Of a stretch of 11,691 bases of DNA, positions 1 to 9,713 are shown piece by piece. The notes under the pieces were generated by a model. It made no database searches. It had not been told where the DNA came from and saw nothing but the letters and a program-made list of their open reading frames with translations. Numbering within the stretch: position 1 is the stretch's first letter; every line of letters begins with the position of its first letter. Source of the DNA: Clostridia bacterium (lineage in GTDB: Bacteria; Bacillota_A; Clostridia; Christensenellales; Borkfalkiaceae); contig JAGASB010000192.1 in assembly GCA_017621955.1 (NCBI GenBank), positions 1-11,691 of the forward strand, read 5' to 3'. Both the position numbers and the translations under genes were made by a program.

Positions 1-13
1 GAATTTATATAAG

Positions 14-430
14 TTAATTTTTTTCTTTATTTATTACAGCAGTTATTATAGGTGTAAACCCTGCCGATTTTTTAAGTTTTTTATCTATTATGCTTAGCAC
101 TATAAACCAAAGCGCAATGAGCAAAACACTTAATATAAGTATTGAAAGTTCGTTTCCTATCAGTAAGTACCCTACTAAGACGCTTAATCCGATAAGCAAT
201 AGTGGAACTAAAAATACTAACAGTGCGCCAAGAAGCTTGCCTTCTTTTTCGGTATCTATAACGACGGTATCGCCATTGACTGCGTTCACAAGATTTTTTG
301 CACGCCAAGTAACGCTGTCTGCACCCTTTGGGAAAAGACACATTCCGCATTTACTGCATTCGTCCTTTTTTTCCACTTTAACCGTTGCGTATTCGCCGTC
401 GGTATTTATTACAAGTCCCGTTTCTTTCAT
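14..430 (-). CDS. RseC-family (SoxR-reducing system) small membrane protein
   Basis: The protein is 138 aa. The N-terminal part (residues 1-60) is soluble, starts with an E-x-G-x-V stretch and carries a compact cysteine cluster C25-x2-C28-x2-C31 (CSKCGMC). Two hydrophobic segments follow at about 66-91 and 95-115, then a lysine-rich tail, so it is probably an inner-membrane protein with both ends on the same side. This architecture matches the RseC/SoxR-reducing family, whose E. coli member works with the Rsx/Rnf electron-transfer complex. No rnf genes are visible here, so the partner is unknown. The ATG overlaps the hisS stop by one base (TAATG) and has no Shine-Dalgarno of its own, which suggests translation by reinitiation. 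It is the last visible gene of the operon. The family assignment is fairly good; the function is inferred only. Confidence 0.75.
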   Translation of the reverse strand: MKETGLVINTDGEYATVKVEKKDECSKCGMCLFPKGADSVTWRAKNLVNAVNGDTVVIDTEKEGKLLGALLVFLVPLLLIGLSVLVGYLLIGNELSILILSVLLIALWFIVLSIIDKKLKKSAGFTPIITAVINKEKN

Positions 431-1665
431 TATACTAAATTATCAAATTCGACTTCGCTTTCGCTACCGTCAGCCATACACTTAACTTTTGCTTTGCCTT
501 GCGTTAGTTCGTTAGAGCCGATTACGATAACTTTTTCCGCACCGATTTTATCTGCATACTTAAACTGTGCTTTTATGCCCCTGCCCATATGGTCAAAGTC
601 AGCGCTTATACCACGGCTACGAAGTTTTGAAACGATTTCAAATGCTTTTTCGGCTTCCTTTTCGCCCATAGGCGCAACGTAATACTCAACTTTGTTGGGG
701 TTTGCAATTTGAACGCCCGTATTTTCAAGAAGCATTAAAATTCTTTCTATACCGACTGCAAAGCCTATGCCCGGAACGTCGTTACCACCAAGCTGTGAAA
801 TAAGTCCGTCGTATCTTCCGCCACCGCATACAGTACCTTGTGCGCCGATGTTATCAGAAACAAATTCAAATACTGTTCTTGTGTAATAATCAAGTCCACG
901 AACGATGTTAGCGTTTACCTTAAACTCTACGCCTGCAATCTTTAAAAGATTTTGAACCTTATTAAAGTGATTAGCGCAGTCATCGCAAATATAGTCCAGA
1001 ATTTTAGGTGCGTTTGCTGTTATCTTCTTGCAGTCGTCGTTCTTGCAGTCCAAAATACGCAAGGGGTTTTTCTTCAACCTGTCTTTACAAAGTTCACACA
1101 TACCGTCTATATTTTTGTTTAGATATTCGGTAAGCGCTTGTTCGTATTTTTTTCTACACTCTTTACAGCCGATACTGTTTAGATAAAGAGTTATATTTTT
1201 AATGCCCACTTTATCTAAAAAACTTTTTGCAAGCAGTATTACTTCTGCGTCAATGTTTGCGTCCGAAGCACCCAAAAACTCTACGCCGAATTGATGGAAT
1301 TCACGAAGTCTGCCTGCTTGCGGACGTTCGTAACGGAAGCACTGCGTAATATAATACAACTTTTGCGGAAGCGCCATTGATGCCATACCGTTTTCAACGA
1401 ACGACCTTGCTACCCCTGCCGTGCCTTCGGGTTTAAGAGTTATGCTTCTGCCACCCTTATCTAAAAAGGTATACATTTCTTTGTTTACTATATCGGTAGT
1501 TTCGCCTACGCCACGCAAAAAAACTTCGGTGTGTTCAAAAGTTGGCGTTCTTATTTCCGATGCGCCGAAAACACGAGCAACTTCCCTTGCCGTATTTTCA
1601 ACGTATTGCCACTTATAACTTTCTAACGGCAATATATCTTTTGTGCCTTTTGGTATATTTATCAT
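430..1665 (-). CDS. hisS: Histidine--tRNA ligase (HisRS)
   Basis: This is a class II aminoacyl-tRNA synthetase of 411 aa, the usual length, that attaches histidine to tRNA-His in the cytoplasm. Visible signatures are the N-terminal IPKGTKDILP, class II motif 2 around FRYERPQAGRLREFHQFG, the histidine-specific LDYYTRTVFEF and GGGRYDGL, and motif 3 in GFAVGIERILMLL. The middle insertion has CxxC pairs (CKEC, CELC, CDDC) of the kind seen in Bacillota HisRS. The C-terminal 90 residues form the anticodon-binding domain. The start is preceded by AAGGA seven nt upstream, and that site overlaps the hslU stop codon region 11 nt away. No T-box leader is present, in keeping with its position inside an operon. 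hisS directly after hslU differs from the Bacillus order, where codY follows. Confidence 0.98.
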   Translation of the reverse strand: MINIPKGTKDILPLESYKWQYVENTAREVARVFGASEIRTPTFEHTEVFLRGVGETTDIVNKEMYTFLDKGGRSITLKPEGTAGVARSFVENGMASMALPQKLYYITQCFRYERPQAGRLREFHQFGVEFLGASDANIDAEVILLAKSFLDKVGIKNITLYLNSIGCKECRKKYEQALTEYLNKNIDGMCELCKDRLKKNPLRILDCKNDDCKKITANAPKILDYICDDCANHFNKVQNLLKIAGVEFKVNANIVRGLDYYTRTVFEFVSDNIGAQGTVCGGGRYDGLISQLGGNDVPGIGFAVGIERILMLLENTGVQIANPNKVEYYVAPMGEKEAEKAFEIVSKLRSRGISADFDHMGRGIKAQFKYADKIGAEKVIVIGSNELTQGKAKVKCMADGSESEVEFDNLV

Positions 1666-1676
1666 TTTTTTAATCC

Positions 1677-2981
1677 TTAAAGAATATATTTTTTCAAGTC
1701 TTTGGTCTTAGTGTCGCCACCCATTTTGTTAAGGACGTAAGCACTGTCGATAACCATTTCTTTACCCGTGCCGTCCGCTTCAAACGATATGTCTTCGATT
1801 AAATTTTCCATAACCGTATGCAATCTTCTTGCACCGATGTCTTCCATCGTAGTGTTCATATCTTCTGCAATGCGTGCAATTTCGTTTATAGCATCGTCCG
1901 TAAATTTAAGGTCAACGCCGTCAACCCTTAAAAGCGTTGCATACTGAATAGTGATTGCGTTTCTTGGCGTGGTTAAAATGTCTATAAAGTCTTGCTTGCT
2001 TAAACTTTGAAGTTCGACAAGTATTGGAAAACGACCTTGAAGTTCGGGAATTAAATCGCTCACTTTTGAAACGTGGAACGCACCGGCAGCAATAAACAAA
2101 ATATAATCGGTTTTGATTGCGCCGTACTTTGTCATTACCGTTGAACCTTCAACGATAGGCAAAATATCCCTTTGAACGCCTTCTCTTGAAACGTCTTGTC
2201 CGCCGCCCTTGTTTCCTTTTGCGGCAATCTTATCTATTTCGTCAATAAAGATTATACCTTCGTTTTCTGCACGGCGGATTGCTTCTTCATTTACTGAATC
2301 TTTGTCTATAAGTTTATCTGCTTCTTCATTTAAAATCAGTTTTCTTGCTTCTTTTACTTTAAGTTTACGTCTTTTAGTCTTTTTGGGCATCATATCGCCA
2401 AAGATACTGCCGATGCTTATTTCGCCACCGCCTGGGATTAGTTCCATAGGTTTAGGATTATCAACAACGTCTATTTCAATAACTTCGTTATCGTAATAGC
2501 CCTTTTTAAGACCTTCTAAAATATTTTTTTCAAAAATATCTTGTGGAGTTTCACCCCTATCTAAACGCCTTACTTCTGCAACGATTTTTGCAAGGCGTGC
2601 ATCTACTGTTGCGCCTGCCTTTTCGGTTACTTTGTTAAAGCGCTCTTCTTTAACTAAACGCACAGAACACTCAACCAAATCCCTTATCATTGATTCAACG
2701 TCTCTACCGACGTATCCAACTTCGGTATACTTGGTTGCTTCAACTTTAACAAAAGGCGCACCGACAAGTTTTGCAAGTCTTCTTGCAATTTCCGTTTTAC
2801 CTACGCCCGTCGGTCCTTTCATAATTATGTTCTTCGGCGTAATTTCTTCCATCTCAGCAGGGGTAAGCATACTTCTTCTATAACGATTACGAAGTGCGAT
2901 TGCAACCGCTTTTTTTGCAGCGTGCTGACCAATAATGTATTTATCAAGTTCATTTACTATCTGTTTTGGACTAAGTTGCAT
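1677..2981 (-). CDS. hslU: HslU (ClpY), ATPase subunit of the HslUV protease
   Basis: This is an AAA+ unfoldase of 434 aa that forms hexamers, threads substrates into the HslV chamber and activates HslV. Walker A is GPTGVGKT at residues 56-63, the pore loop is GYVGRD at 89-94, and Walker B IIFIDEID is at 243-250. The I-domain typical of HslU lies between about 110 and 240. Sensor 2 is in GARRLH (383-388). The C-terminus ends DLKKYIL, the tail known to dock between HslV subunits, so the protein is complete. A very strong ribosome binding site (AAGGGGGG) lies 7 nt before the ATG in the 13-nt gap after hslV. Coupling to hslV is the universal arrangement for this two-component protease. Confidence 0.98.
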   Translation of the reverse strand: MQLSPKQIVNELDKYIIGQHAAKKAVAIALRNRYRRSMLTPAEMEEITPKNIIMKGPTGVGKTEIARRLAKLVGAPFVKVEATKYTEVGYVGRDVESMIRDLVECSVRLVKEERFNKVTEKAGATVDARLAKIVAEVRRLDRGETPQDIFEKNILEGLKKGYYDNEVIEIDVVDNPKPMELIPGGGEISIGSIFGDMMPKKTKRRKLKVKEARKLILNEEADKLIDKDSVNEEAIRRAENEGIIFIDEIDKIAAKGNKGGGQDVSREGVQRDILPIVEGSTVMTKYGAIKTDYILFIAAGAFHVSKVSDLIPELQGRFPILVELQSLSKQDFIDILTTPRNAITIQYATLLRVDGVDLKFTDDAINEIARIAEDMNTTMEDIGARRLHTVMENLIEDISFEADGTGKEMVIDSAYVLNKMGGDTKTKDLKKYIL

Positions 2982-2994
2982 TATTATTCCCCCC

Positions 2995-3528
2995 TTAAAT
3001 TACTTCACAAGTGATATTGTCGTTTGTGAATACGCATATTTCACTTGCTATTTTAAGCGACTTTTTAACGATGTCTTCTGCCGAATAATCGGTTTCTTGG
3101 CGAAGTGCTCGTGCTGCGGCAAGCGCATAGTTTCCACCACTGCCGATTGCACATACTCCACCGTCAGGTTCGATTACTTCGCCCGTTCCCGATACGACAA
3201 GTAACGTATCTTTATCTGCCGTTATCATCATCGCTTCAAGTTTTCTTGCCTTATCACTTCTCCAAAGTTCAGCAAGTTCAACTGCACTGCGCATTAAGTT
3301 GCCAGAATATTTATTGAGCATTTCTTCAAACCTTTCAGAAAGAGAAAATGCGTCCGACACCGAACCTGCAAAGCCCAAAATTACGTTTCCGTTATAAATG
3401 CGCCTTACCTTTACGGCGTTGTTCTTGAAAATTACCGATTGCGACATCGTAACTTGTCCGTCGCCTGCAATCGCTGTTTTGCCGTCCTTTTTTACGGCAC
3501 AGATGGTCGTTCCCCTAAATTCTATCAT
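2995..3528 (-). CDS. hslV: HslV (ClpQ), threonine peptidase subunit of HslUV
   Basis: The protein is 177 aa, a normal length for this proteasome-beta-like peptidase. After a six-residue propeptide (MIEFRG) comes TTI, so Thr7 is expected to be the catalytic N-terminal nucleophile after processing. Conserved blocks include [46 protein letters not shown] and [16 protein letters not shown]. The ATG overlaps the trmFO stop (ATGA, 4-nt overlap) and has a good AAGGAG site 8-9 nt upstream. In Bacillus a xerC-like gene (codV) separates trmFO from the protease genes; it is absent here. With hslU it forms a cytoplasmic ATP-dependent protease. Confidence 0.98.
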   Translation of the reverse strand: MIEFRGTTICAVKKDGKTAIAGDGQVTMSQSVIFKNNAVKVRRIYNGNVILGFAGSVSDAFSLSERFEEMLNKYSGNLMRSAVELAELWRSDKARKLEAMMITADKDTLLVVSGTGEVIEPDGGVCAIGSGGNYALAAARALRQETDYSAEDIVKKSLKIASEICVFTNDNITCEVI

Positions 3529-4829
3529 TTTATCATCTCCTTAAAAAGTGAAATTTCTTTTAAACTGCGCTCTGCCATCAAGCGCTTTCTTTCCGCTTTA
3601 TCCCTTACTATCCTATCAAGCGGTGGCAATATCCCGAAGTTAGCGTTCATAGGCTCAAAATCGGGGTTTTCAGTAGTGATATATTTTGCAAGTGCGCCGA
3701 ACACCGTGTTTTCTGAGACAAGCACACGTTCTTTACCATTTAACTTTCTTTCAAGATAAATTGCACTCATAAGTCCGCTTGCGGCACTTTCAACGTACCC
3801 TTCAACGCCCGTTATTTGCCCTGCAAAGTATATCTTATTATATTCTTTGTGCGAATAATCTTTTTCAAGCACTTTTGGCGCATTGATAAAAGTGTTTCTG
3901 TGCATAACGCCGTAACGCAAAAATTCTGCATTTTTGAGTGCTGGTATTATTGAAAACACACGCTTTTGTTCGCTAAACGTAAGGTTTGTTTGAAAACCGA
4001 CCATATTGTACATACTGCCGTTTTCATCTTCTTTGCGAAGTTGCAAGCACGCATACGCCCATCTTCCCGTTTTTGGGTCGGTTAAGCCCACGGGTTTTAA
4101 TGGCCCAAAACGCAAGGTGTCTTTTCCACGTGATGCCATAATTTCTACGGGCATACAGCCTTCAAACACGTTCACGTCTTCAAAATCGTGCAGTTTTGCA
4201 CGCTCTGCACTTGTTAGTGCTTCTATAAAAGCGGTATACTCTTCCTTTGTCATCGGGCAGTTTATGTGGTCGCCGTTACCTTTATCGTATCTATCCCCAA
4301 AAAACGCACTTTGCATATCTATACTTTCAAAGTCGATTATTGGCGCAGAAGCATCGTAAAAGGAAAGTTTTCCGCCAACTAATTTGATTAAATTTTCCGA
4401 AAGTTTTTCCGCCGTTAGCGGTCCACTTGCCACTATTGTATATTGGTCAACGTCTATGTCGGTTACTTCTTCTGAAACGTGCGTAATGTTTTCATTAGAA
4501 CGTAACTTTTCGGTTATGTACGACGAAAACTTTTCACGGTCAACGGCAAGCGCATTGCCTGCGGGAACACGAGTTTTATCCGCCGCCTCTATAACGATTG
4601 AGCCTAAAAGACGCATTTCTTCTTTAAGAAGCCCTGCGGCATTACCGTAAACGTCGTTGCTTTTAAGAGAATTTGAACATACAAGTTCAGCGTAGTCGGT
4701 GCTTATATGTGCAGGGGTAAAACTTTTTGGTTTCATATCGTAAAGTTCTACCTTTACACCTTTATTCGCAAGATAATAGGCCGCTTCGCTACCAGCAAGT
4801 CCGCCGCCGATTATTTTTACTTTTTGCAT
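3525..4829 (-). CDS. trmFO: TrmFO, folate/FAD-dependent tRNA (uracil-54-C5)-methyltransferase
   Basis: The protein is 434 aa from the ATG at 4829. It makes ribothymidine at position 54 of tRNA using methylenetetrahydrofolate and FAD. The dinucleotide-binding motif [10 protein letters not shown] starts at residue 8. [14 protein letters not shown] carries C51 and FEGCMPVE carries C225; these correspond to the two functional cysteines known in the B. subtilis enzyme. [38 protein letters not shown] and [10 protein letters not shown] are family signatures. An in-frame ATG at 4880 would add 17 residues that only overlap the topA 3' end and lie upstream of the nucleotide-binding motif, so I use the start at 4829. 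That start sits one nt after the topA stop (TAATATG), without a clear Shine-Dalgarno, and is probably translationally coupled. Confidence 0.97.
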   Translation of the reverse strand: MQKVKIIGGGLAGSEAAYYLANKGVKVELYDMKPKSFTPAHISTDYAELVCSNSLKSNDVYGNAAGLLKEEMRLLGSIVIEAADKTRVPAGNALAVDREKFSSYITEKLRSNENITHVSEEVTDIDVDQYTIVASGPLTAEKLSENLIKLVGGKLSFYDASAPIIDFESIDMQSAFFGDRYDKGNGDHINCPMTKEEYTAFIEALTSAERAKLHDFEDVNVFEGCMPVEIMASRGKDTLRFGPLKPVGLTDPKTGRWAYACLQLRKEDENGSMYNMVGFQTNLTFSEQKRVFSIIPALKNAEFLRYGVMHRNTFINAPKVLEKDYSHKEYNKIYFAGQITGVEGYVESAASGLMSAIYLERKLNGKERVLVSENTVFGALAKYITTENPDFEPMNANFGILPPLDRIVRDKAERKRLMAERSLKEISLFKEMIK

Positions 4830-4830
4830 A

Positions 4831-6984
4831 TTACTTAACAAAATCACATTTCTTTGAAGAACATTTAACTTTGCCTTCAACTTCTATTAGATACGCACCG
4901 CACTTAGGACATCTTTCGCCCGTTGGTATATCCCAACTCATAAACTTGCAACCTGGGTAATTTGAACAGCCATAAAAAACTTTACCGCCACGGCTTGTCA
5001 TCTTCTTTGTGGGCTTTCCACATTCAGGGCAAACGCCTACGCTTTCAGATAAACTTATGGTATGTTTACACTTAGGATAATTTGAACAAGCGATAAACTT
5101 GCCGAATTTACCTTCTCTTTCTACCATTATGCCACCGCATTTGGGACAAATTTTATCAGTTGGAATTACTACCTTTTCGTTTGCAGCCTTTATGTTTTGG
5201 CAAGTGGGATAATTTGAACAAGCATAATAATTGCCGTACTTACCACTGTTTATTATCATAGGCGCACCGCATTTTTCACACAAAACTTCGGTTATCTTAG
5301 AATTCCTTAACTGTTCGTCAAACGGTCCGTAGAAGTCTTTTATGAGTTTGCGCCAATCCTTTCCCCCCTCACCTATATCGTCAAGGTCGTCTTCCATCTT
5401 TGCCGTAAACGATATATCCATAATATCGGGGAAGTACTTAACCAAAAAGTCTATTAAATCATAACTTATGGGATTAGGTACAAGGTACTTTTTATCTTTA
5501 TGAACGTATTCACGCTTTTTATCCGAAAGCTTTGCCATAATGGTCGCATAAGTGGACGGTCTACCTATTCCTTTATCTTCCATATGCTTAATAAGCGACG
5601 CTTCGGTGTAGCGAACGGGTGGCTTTGTGAATTTTTGCTCTTTTGATATTGCGTTTAAGTTTAAACTGTCATTATCGTTAAGCGCTGGTAAAAGTGCATT
5701 GCCACTTTCTTCGTCTTCGTCTTTTTTCGTGTCGTCGTATACAACCGTGTATCCCTTAAAGAGCAAGGTCTTACCACTTGTTTTAAGCGTATATTCACTT
5801 GCACCCACGTCAACTGCAACGCTGTCGTACTTGGCTTCGCTCATTTGTGAAGCAATGAAACGGTCGTAAATGAGTTTATAAAGTTTATATTGATTTTTGT
5901 CTAAAATATCTTGAACGCTTTCTGGCGTTTTATTAACGTCAATCGGACGAATAGCTTCGTGCGCATCCTGAGCATCTTTTTTAGAGCGGTATACGTTGGG
6001 TTTTGACGGAACGTATTCTTGACCGTAATTTGTCGCTATATAGTCAAGTGCGCTCTTTTGTGCTTCGTTTGAAATTCTTACGCTATCCGTTCTCATATAC
6101 GTTATGAGTGCAACGTTGCCACGGGGCGTTTCAACACCTTCGTAAAGTCTTTGCGCAATCTGCATTACTTGCGGAGCGGTAAGATTTAATCTAATTGAGC
6201 CGTCCTGTTGAAGCGTACTTGTTATATACGGTGCGGGGGCGTGCGATTTAACCACTTGACGCTTAACCGACTTAACGAAAAATTGACTGTTTTTAAGTTG
6301 TGTTTCTACTGCATTTGCTTCTTCTTCACTTGCAGGCTTATATTTTTTGCCGTTCTTTTCAACAAGCAATACCTTAAAGTTACTGCCGTTCTGTGGGTTT
6401 ACGTCCGCTTTTAAGTTCCAATACTCTTGCGGTTTGAACGCTAAAATTTCACGTTCTCTATCAACAACCATTTTAAGTGCAACCGACTGAACACGCCCTG
6501 CCGATAAGTTTTCGTTAAGGCGACTGCTTGCTGCCGGTGAAATGCTATAACCAACTATTCGGTCAAGCACTCTTCTTGCTTGCTGTGCGTCCACCAAGTT
6601 TTTATCTATCTTTCTTGGATTTTCAAGTGCTTTTTTAACTGCCTTTTCAGAAATTTCGTTAAACTCAATTCTGTTAAGTGCGTTTTCATCTAACCCCAAA
6701 ACTTCGGCTAAGTGCCACGATATTGCCTCCCCCTCTCTATCCGGGTCGGTTGCAAGATATACTCTATCCGCTTTTTGTGCGGCTGTTTCAAGTCTTTTTA
6801 TGTCTTGCTTTTTTTCAGGTGCTATAACGTAGTGCGGTTCAAAATTGTTGGCTATTGATACGCCCATATAATTTACGGGCAAATCTCTAATATGTCCTTT
6901 GGACGCATCTACTTTATAATCGCCCTTTAAAAATTTTTCAATCGTCTTTGCCTTATGGGGTGATTCTACTATTATTAACTGCAT
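4831..6984 (-). CDS. topA: DNA topoisomerase I (type IA)
   Basis: This type IA topoisomerase of 717 aa relaxes negative supercoils. The TOPRIM domain spans residues 1 to about 125, with E7 in IIVESPHKAKT and the acidic DPDRE motif at 80-84. The catalytic tyrosine is Y296 in LITYMRTDS. TSTLQQDGS (255-263) and GIGRPSTYATI (472-482) are family blocks. The C-terminus carries four zinc-finger modules with CxxC pairs starting near C569, C613, C652 and C692; the first three end in CSNYPxC and the last in CSSKKC. This is a full-length Bacillota-type enzyme. The ATG follows the dprA stop with no gap (TAAATG) and has a strong GGAGG site about 6 nt upstream inside dprA. Confidence 0.98.
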   Translation of the reverse strand: MQLIIVESPHKAKTIEKFLKGDYKVDASKGHIRDLPVNYMGVSIANNFEPHYVIAPEKKQDIKRLETAAQKADRVYLATDPDREGEAISWHLAEVLGLDENALNRIEFNEISEKAVKKALENPRKIDKNLVDAQQARRVLDRIVGYSISPAASSRLNENLSAGRVQSVALKMVVDREREILAFKPQEYWNLKADVNPQNGSNFKVLLVEKNGKKYKPASEEEANAVETQLKNSQFFVKSVKRQVVKSHAPAPYITSTLQQDGSIRLNLTAPQVMQIAQRLYEGVETPRGNVALITYMRTDSVRISNEAQKSALDYIATNYGQEYVPSKPNVYRSKKDAQDAHEAIRPIDVNKTPESVQDILDKNQYKLYKLIYDRFIASQMSEAKYDSVAVDVGASEYTLKTSGKTLLFKGYTVVYDDTKKDEDEESGNALLPALNDNDSLNLNAISKEQKFTKPPVRYTEASLIKHMEDKGIGRPSTYATIMAKLSDKKREYVHKDKKYLVPNPISYDLIDFLVKYFPDIMDISFTAKMEDDLDDIGEGGKDWRKLIKDFYGPFDEQLRNSKITEVLCEKCGAPMIINSGKYGNYYACSNYPTCQNIKAANEKVVIPTDKICPKCGGIMVEREGKFGKFIACSNYPKCKHTISLSESVGVCPECGKPTKKMTSRGGKVFYGCSNYPGCKFMSWDIPTGERCPKCGAYLIEVEGKVKCSSKKCDFVK

Positions 6985-8076
6985 TTATTCCTCCGAAAAA
7001 TTACTGATTAATCCGTACACGTTTCCGCTTCTTGCAACAATCCCTTTAATTTCAAGAATTGATAGCGTTGGCGTGACTTCAAATACTTGTCTTCCTATGC
7101 TTGCGCTTAATTTTTCTATATGAACTTCACCGTCTTTTAGACAGTTTATTATTTGCTTTTCAAGTTCGCTAAAAGTTTCACTTTCAGCCCTTTTTTCTAT
7201 TCCGTAAAAATCTAAAATATCTTTTGGATTATCGGTCAGTATTGCACCACGCTTAATTAGGTCATTGCAACCCGCACCTGACTTAATCCCTACGCTATAC
7301 GGCACTGCAAATAAATCTTTGCCGTACTCTTCTGCATATTCTGCCGTGTAAAGCGTTCCGCTCTTTATTGCACCGCTTACTATTAAAACGCCTTTTACTA
7401 GCCCTGCAATTATTCTGTTACGAACGGGAAACATAAACGGCTTTGGAACGGTGTCAGGCGGATATTCGCTTATTGCTAAACCACGCTCTACAACCTTATC
7501 TAATAAATCTTTATTGCTTGCGGGATAAACGTGATTAAATCCACCTGCAATTACCGATATTGCTTTTGCCTTTTCACTAACCGTCGTTTTAAGCACTGCA
7601 CAGTCAACACCCTCTGCTATGCCTGTAACCAACGTAAATCCCACACTAGACAACTCTTTTGAATAGTTTTCGGCTATTTTTATTGATAGCGGTAAACTCT
7701 TTCTACTACCCACTATTCCAAATACCTTACTTTTTAACAGCGCTATATCGCCCTTATAATAAAGCACTATCGGTGGATGTGGGATTTCTTTAAGCGAATT
7801 TGGATAACTGTCTGAAAATATAGTTAGCACAGACACGTTTGCACGAGATAAACCGTCCAAAACGTACTCAACGTATTTGGTGTTTGCAGACGACGTTAGC
7901 GTAGAGTGCATTTCTTTATCCACGACGGAAAGAAGATATTTTAAAACTCTCTCCATCAACGAACTGCCGTCAGTGCCTTTTATAATCTCAATCGCTTTTA
8001 TTTTATGCTTGTATTCAAGCCCTAAAAAACTGTCAAGCCAAATACAACACAATTCTTCCTTGGTGTAACCTTTCAT
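6985..8076 (-). CDS. dprA: DprA/Smf, single-strand DNA processing protein
   Basis: The protein is 363 aa. DprA binds incoming single-stranded DNA during transformation and loads RecA. Residues 1-80 form a divergent helix-hairpin-helix-like N-terminal region. The Rossmann-like DprA core spans about 85-290, with GIVGSRK (120-126), GGFNHVYP, SEYPPDTVPKPFMFPVRNRIIAG and a late SGTLYTAEYAEEYGKDLFAVP segment. Residues about 303-357 look like the C-terminal winged helix. Some usual residues differ: the typical SGlAxGID..AH block reads TGIAEGVDCAV with no histidine, and the usual AVPG is AVPY. The gene starts one nt after the comM stop with only a weak ribosome binding site and ends directly against topA. 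The family is clear; retention of full activity is not proven. Confidence 0.95.
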   Translation of the reverse strand: MKGYTKEELCCIWLDSFLGLEYKHKIKAIEIIKGTDGSSLMERVLKYLLSVVDKEMHSTLTSSANTKYVEYVLDGLSRANVSVLTIFSDSYPNSLKEIPHPPIVLYYKGDIALLKSKVFGIVGSRKSLPLSIKIAENYSKELSSVGFTLVTGIAEGVDCAVLKTTVSEKAKAISVIAGGFNHVYPASNKDLLDKVVERGLAISEYPPDTVPKPFMFPVRNRIIAGLVKGVLIVSGAIKSGTLYTAEYAEEYGKDLFAVPYSVGIKSGAGCNDLIKRGAILTDNPKDILDFYGIEKRAESETFSELEKQIINCLKDGEVHIEKLSASIGRQVFEVTPTLSILEIKGIVARSGNVYGLISNFSEE

Positions 8077-8077
8077 T

Positions 8078-9589
8078 TTAACTGTGCCTATAACTTATCG
8101 CTTCAAGTATATGCTGAGGTTTAATATCGTCGAAAAGTTCCATATCCGCAATAGTTCTTGCTACTTTTATTATTCTACTCCTTGCTCGTGGCGATAAATG
8201 TAAACTCACATAAGCGTTTTTCAAAATATCTTCACAATCTTTTGAAAGCTTACAATATTTACTTATATGCTTTGCACCCATGTCGCTATTAGTGAGTATT
8301 TTGTCATTTTTAAAGCGTTCTTCTTGAATACGGCGTGTTCTATTTACTCTTTTTCGCACGTCCTTTGAACTTTCACTTATTTGCTCTTCGGTAAGTTCAG
8401 CATACTTAACTTCATCAACTTGAACTTGAATATCAATTCTGTCAAGCAACGGACCTGAAAGTTTGGCTTTATATTTTGCTATTTGCGACGGTGAACAAGT
8501 ACATACCTTTTCGGCTGAACCGTAATTCCCACAAGGGCAAGGGTTCATGCTTCCACAAAGAATAAAGTTTGCAGGATAACTAACCGACCCTGACGCGCGT
8601 GAAACGGTTATTTGACCGTCTTCTAACGGTTGACGCAAAACTTCAAGAGTTGAACGGCTGTACTCTGGCATTTCATCAAGAAAAAGTACACCGTTATGTG
8701 CAAGGCTTATTTCGCCCGGTTTAACGTGAGCGCCACCACCCGCAAGAGCAACAGTGCTTGCCGTATGGTGCGGACTTCTAAATGGTCTTGCGTAAATTAT
8801 TCCGTCCGAATCTTTTAGAACGCCTGCTACCGAATGAATTTTAGTGCTTTCAAGTGCTTCGCTAAACGTCATATCGGGCATTATTGTTGGAATACACTTT
8901 GCGAGCATAGTTTTCCCCGTCCCTGGCGCACCGACAAATAGTATGTTGTGACCACCTGAAACGGCAACTTCTAATGCACGCTTTGCCACTTTTTGTCCTT
9001 TAACGAACGCTAAGTCGCTATCATACACGTTTAAACTTTCTTTTGTGAGATAATCGTTCTTAGCGACTATTTGTAATGGCGCTAAACCTGAAAGATGGTC
9101 GATAACTTCTTTAAGACTTTTAGCGGCGAACACTTCTATTCCGTCAACGAAAGACGCTTCACGCTCGTTATCCTTAGGAACAATGAACTTTTTATAACCT
9201 AACCCCATTGCAGAGATTAGCGTCGGAAGTACACCGTTTATTCTGCGGAGAGTTCCGTCAAGCGAAAGTTCGCCGATAAACACCGTATCCGAAGTATTAA
9301 CTTCAAGTTGTCCACTTGAAATTAAAACGCCCAAAGCAATCGCAAGGTCAAGTGACGAACCTTCTTTTTTTACGTTTGCAGGAGCAAGGTTTACCGTGAT
9401 GCGACGGACGGGCATAGTTCTACCGCTATTCTTTATTGCTGAACGCACACGTTCTTTTGACTCTTTAACAGCCGTGTCTGCAAGACCAACTATATCGAAT
9501 GCGGGAAGTCCGTTGTTTATATCAACTTCTATTTGAATTGGTATCCCCTCTAACCCGACAAGAGTAAAGCCGAATATTTTCGCTATCAT
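8078..9589 (-). CDS. comM: ComM/YifB family AAA+ ATPase (Mg-chelatase-like)
   Basis: The protein is 503 aa. ComM is a hexameric helicase known from Vibrio to promote branch migration during natural transformation. The N-terminal Lon-protease-like fold (about 1-165) opens with the typical MIAKIFGFTLVGLEG and contains VNLAPANVKKEGSSLDLAIA. The AAA+ core has Walker A GAPGTGKT at 220-227 and Walker B VLFLDE at 301-306. SMNPCPCGNYG is followed by further cysteines (C351, C353, C363, C365), a probable metal site, and LLDRID lies at 381-386. The Mg-chelatase C-terminal domain has LSPRARSR at 465-472. The start has an AAGGGG site about 5 nt upstream and lies about 50 nt after a strong predicted promoter. 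As first gene of the eight-gene operon, with dprA directly after it, it suggests a DNA uptake/recombination role. Confidence 0.97.
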   Translation of the reverse strand: MIAKIFGFTLVGLEGIPIQIEVDINNGLPAFDIVGLADTAVKESKERVRSAIKNSGRTMPVRRITVNLAPANVKKEGSSLDLAIALGVLISSGQLEVNTSDTVFIGELSLDGTLRRINGVLPTLISAMGLGYKKFIVPKDNEREASFVDGIEVFAAKSLKEVIDHLSGLAPLQIVAKNDYLTKESLNVYDSDLAFVKGQKVAKRALEVAVSGGHNILFVGAPGTGKTMLAKCIPTIMPDMTFSEALESTKIHSVAGVLKDSDGIIYARPFRSPHHTASTVALAGGGAHVKPGEISLAHNGVLFLDEMPEYSRSTLEVLRQPLEDGQITVSRASGSVSYPANFILCGSMNPCPCGNYGSAEKVCTCSPSQIAKYKAKLSGPLLDRIDIQVQVDEVKYAELTEEQISESSKDVRKRVNRTRRIQEERFKNDKILTNSDMGAKHISKYCKLSKDCEDILKNAYVSLHLSPRARSRIIKVARTIADMELFDDIKPQHILEAISYRHS

Positions 9590-9648
9590 ATTGCCCCTTT
9601 TTTACTTTTGTTAAACGGTAAAACGCAAACGTTATCCATTATTTTACT

Positions 9649-9677
9649 ATTATATAATATTTATTTTTTTTTGTAAA
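9649..9677 (-). promoter_or_regulatory. Sigma-A-type promoter of the comM operon
   Basis: On the minus strand TTTACA (9672-9677) and TATAAT (9649-9654) are separated by exactly 17 nt. The -10 is a perfect consensus and the -35 has one mismatch. Transcription would start near 9642 and give a leader of about 50 nt before the comM ATG, in which I see no clear structure. It is the only good promoter found upstream of the eight co-directional genes that follow. Confidence 0.75.
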
Positions 9678-9713
9678 CTTTTATAGCGTGAATTTTTCAA
9701 TTTTTTATACATT

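Noticed and set aside
81..350. Antisense and out-of-frame open reading frames throughout, such as this one
   Set aside because: They overlap well-supported genes in other frames, have no ribosome binding sites and encode low-complexity Ser/Leu-rich or Arg-rich sequence expected from shadow frames.
1666..1676. T-box or other leader for hisS
   Set aside because: Only 11 nt separate hslU and hisS, so there is no room for a leader.
3525..4880. Longer trmFO starting at the ATG at 4880
   Set aside because: The extra 17 residues only read through the topA 3' end in another frame, lie upstream of the FAD-binding motif and have no ribosome binding site; the ATG at 4829 gives the normal 434 aa length.
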